Assembly (NCBI RefSeq): GCF_016862515.1
Contig: NZ_BONC01000046.1
Coordinates: forward strand, 1-62,004
DNA length: 62,004 bases
Reading direction: 5' to 3'
Source of the DNA: Asanoa iriomotensis
GTDB lineage: Bacteria; Actinomycetota; Actinomycetes; Mycobacteriales; Micromonosporaceae
Shown: one piece after another, positions 60,882 through 62,004 of the stretch
Layout of the letters: every line of letters begins with the position of its first letter
Numbering within the stretch: position 1 is the stretch's first letter
Translations under genes and position numbers: made by a program
The notes under the pieces: model-generated
Told to the model about the DNA's origin: nothing
The model's database searches: none
Seen by the model: the letters and a program-made list of their open reading frames with translations, nothing else

Positions 60882-61706
60882 TCAGCTCGCGAGGAAGCTC
60901 AGGACGGCCGTGCCGAACAACGGGGACGCGAAGATCGAGTAGTGGGTCAGGCCCGGCAGGACGGCCAGGGCGTGCCCACCGGCAGGGCGGCCCTCGTTGG
61001 TCCAGCCGCCGTCGCGCTGGCCGCCGTCGAGGAGGGTGAACATCTCGGCGAAGACCGACGGCGGCACCTGGTCGGCGTCCGCGCCCACGATCATCGTCGG
61101 CACCGCGAGGCCGCGCAGCTTGTCCGTGTAGTCGAAGCTCTGCATCATCCACGCGCCGATCTTGTCCAGCAGGCGCGGGAAGTCCTCCGGGCGCGGCGCG
61201 ACCTTCTGGTAGAGCTGGTACATCGGTGTGTCCACCATGTACTCGGCCGCCGCCGCGTTGACCTGGCCCTGCATCGCCCGCAGCTCCGGGTAGACCGCGT
61301 CCGGGGTCAGGTAGACCGAGGCCAGCACCAGCTTGCCCACGTGCGCCGGGTGGTTGGCCGCCACGTGCATCGCGACGCCGCCGCCCAGGGAGTAGCCGAC
61401 CACGTCCGGGCGGTCCAGGCCCAGGTGGTCGATCAGGGCGGCGATGTCGGCGGCCATGTCGTCGAGGGTGATCGGGCGGTCGATGTCGGCCGTGCGGCCG
61501 TGGCCCTGGAGGTCGACGGTGATCACCTCGTGCGCGGCGGCCAACTGGGTGAGCACCGGGCCGAACATCTCGCCCGAGCCGAGCCCGCCGTGCAGCAGGA
61601 TCAACGGCCGCCCCGCGCCGTGGCGTTCGTAGTAGAGGTTGATCCCGTTGACGTCGGCGTACCCGCCGGTGCCGCTGGCCTCGGCGGTCCATTCAGTGGA
61701 GGTCAC
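60882..61706 (-). CDS. Alpha/beta hydrolase
   Basis: A 274-residue alpha/beta-fold hydrolase: PLILLHGGLGSGEMFGPVL, nucleophile elbow VVGYSLGGGVA, acid probably in VGADADQVPPSV and His in LPGLTHYSIFASPLFG. It resembles many esterases and epoxide hydrolase-like proteins without known substrates. I take the GTG at 61706: TATGTT (61717-61712 on the minus strand) lies 5 bases upstream and would give a leaderless transcript. An ATG at 61739 would overlap the stop region of the upstream gene. It follows the probable rhamnose isomerase gene by 20 bases. Confidence 0.82.
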   Translation of the reverse strand: MTSTEWTAEASGTGGYADVNGINLYYERHGAGRPLILLHGGLGSGEMFGPVLTQLAAAHEVITVDLQGHGRTADIDRPITLDDMAADIAALIDHLGLDRPDVVGYSLGGGVAMHVAANHPAHVGKLVLASVYLTPDAVYPELRAMQGQVNAAAAEYMVDTPMYQLYQKVAPRPEDFPRLLDKIGAWMMQSFDYTDKLRGLAVPTMIVGADADQVPPSVFAEMFTLLDGGQRDGGWTNEGRPAGGHALAVLPGLTHYSIFASPLFGTAVLSFLAS

Positions 61707-61726
61707 GGTACGAACATAGTCGCCAT

Positions 61727-62004
61727 TCAGGCGCCCCACCCGGCGGCGGCACCGCCGACCCGGGCGGTCTTCACGGTCTCGAAGTAGCCCGACCGCTTGT
61801 AGGCGGCGACCGGATCCGGGTCGAGCCCCATCTCCTCGCGCAGGGAGCGCAGCAGCGGCCGGACATCCGTGTGGAAGGCATCCATCAGCACCTCGTTGGC
61901 GCCCAGCACATCACCGGAGCCCTGCGCGGCCGCCAACGCGGAGGCGTCCACGAGCAGCGCCTTCGCGGTCGCCTCCTGCACGTTCATCACCGACCGGATC
62001 ACCG
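61727..62004 (-). CDS. rhaI: Probable L-rhamnose isomerase, C-terminal part (cut by window edge)
   Basis: The last 92 or so residues of a protein that continues beyond the window. The segment NVQEATAKALLVDASALAAAQGSGDVLGANEVLMDAFHTDVRPLL, followed by GLDPDPVAAYKRSGY, matches the C-terminal end of the actinobacterial L-rhamnose isomerase (RhaI), which converts L-rhamnose to L-rhamnulose. No catalytic residues lie in this part, so the call rests on pattern only. It would be transcribed toward the hydrolase gene. Start and N-terminus are outside the window. Confidence 0.7.
   Translation of the reverse strand, partial: VIRSVMNVQEATAKALLVDASALAAAQGSGDVLGANEVLMDAFHTDVRPLLRSLREEMGLDPDPVAAYKRSGYFETVKTARVGGAAAGWGA

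Overview
The window is about 62 kb of very GC-rich DNA with tightly packed genes, many GTG and some TTG starts, and many 4-base ATGA/GTGA overlaps. Gene content points to a filamentous actinomycete, and most likely to Micromonosporaceae or a close relative. The evidence is the mycobacterial-type gcvH-garA-ftsR cluster, a DUF5999 protein, MglB/roadblock proteins, many acyl-CoA dehydrogenases and a sugar ABC importer without its own ATPase. The family assignment is inference from gene content only. I saw no rRNA, tRNA, CRISPR array, phage or insertion sequence. The window reads as ordinary chromosome with accessory metabolic blocks.

Layout. 0.1-9.2 kb: pabB, a DUF5999 protein, gcvP behind a glycine riboswitch, a divergent aldo/keto reductase, a SanA-like protein, a lipoprotein, and a small self-contained ArsR/AHSA1/RibD_C operon with its own operator. 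9.2-15.3 kb: a conserved block on the minus strand, read in transcription order as pgsA-like, DUF881, small basic protein, DUF881, gcvH, garA, ftsR, bifunctional nuclease, second MerR regulator. It has the same order as the Rv1822-Rv1830 region of Mycobacterium tuberculosis and links glycine cleavage, 2-oxoglutarate flux control and cell division. 15.4-22.5 kb: a hydrolase, a MazF-like protein, a sulfite-oxidase-like protein with a ferredoxin-reductase-like partner and a DUF6510 zinc protein, a soluble transhydrogenase and two orphan membrane proteins.

23-36.7 kb is acyl-CoA and alcohol catabolism. There are two gene blocks (MaoC/ACAD; SDR/thiolase/ACAD), a TetR gene with a palindrome between it and the divergent ACAD, an aldehyde plus alcohol dehydrogenase pair, and a four-gene operon of two ACADs, an SDR and a TetR. 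Three non-coding tandem-repeat arrays with different units (83, 80 and 17 bp) lie in the gaps here.

36.8-50 kb: a tandem Mop-domain protein, a membrane acyltransferase, a PaaK-type CoA ligase, a large secreted M14 metallopeptidase, a FIST sensor next to a GAF-GGDEF-EAL protein, a D,D-carboxypeptidase and three consecutive roadblock-type proteins. 50.4-62 kb: an orphan C-terminal adenylation-like domain, a LacI-controlled sugar or sugar-acid uptake and catabolism operon (binding protein, two permeases, NAD-dependent epimerase/dehydrogenase, ManD/RspA-type dehydratase), an EamA/LysR divergent pair, a cysteine-rich hypothetical, a methyltransferase, a hydrolase, and the 3' end of a probable L-rhamnose isomerase gene cut by the window edge.

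The points most worth following up are the tandem arrays, the roadblock triplet without GTPase or kinase, the adenylation-domain remnant that has lost its catalytic lysine, and three compact operator candidates that overlap promoters or start codons.
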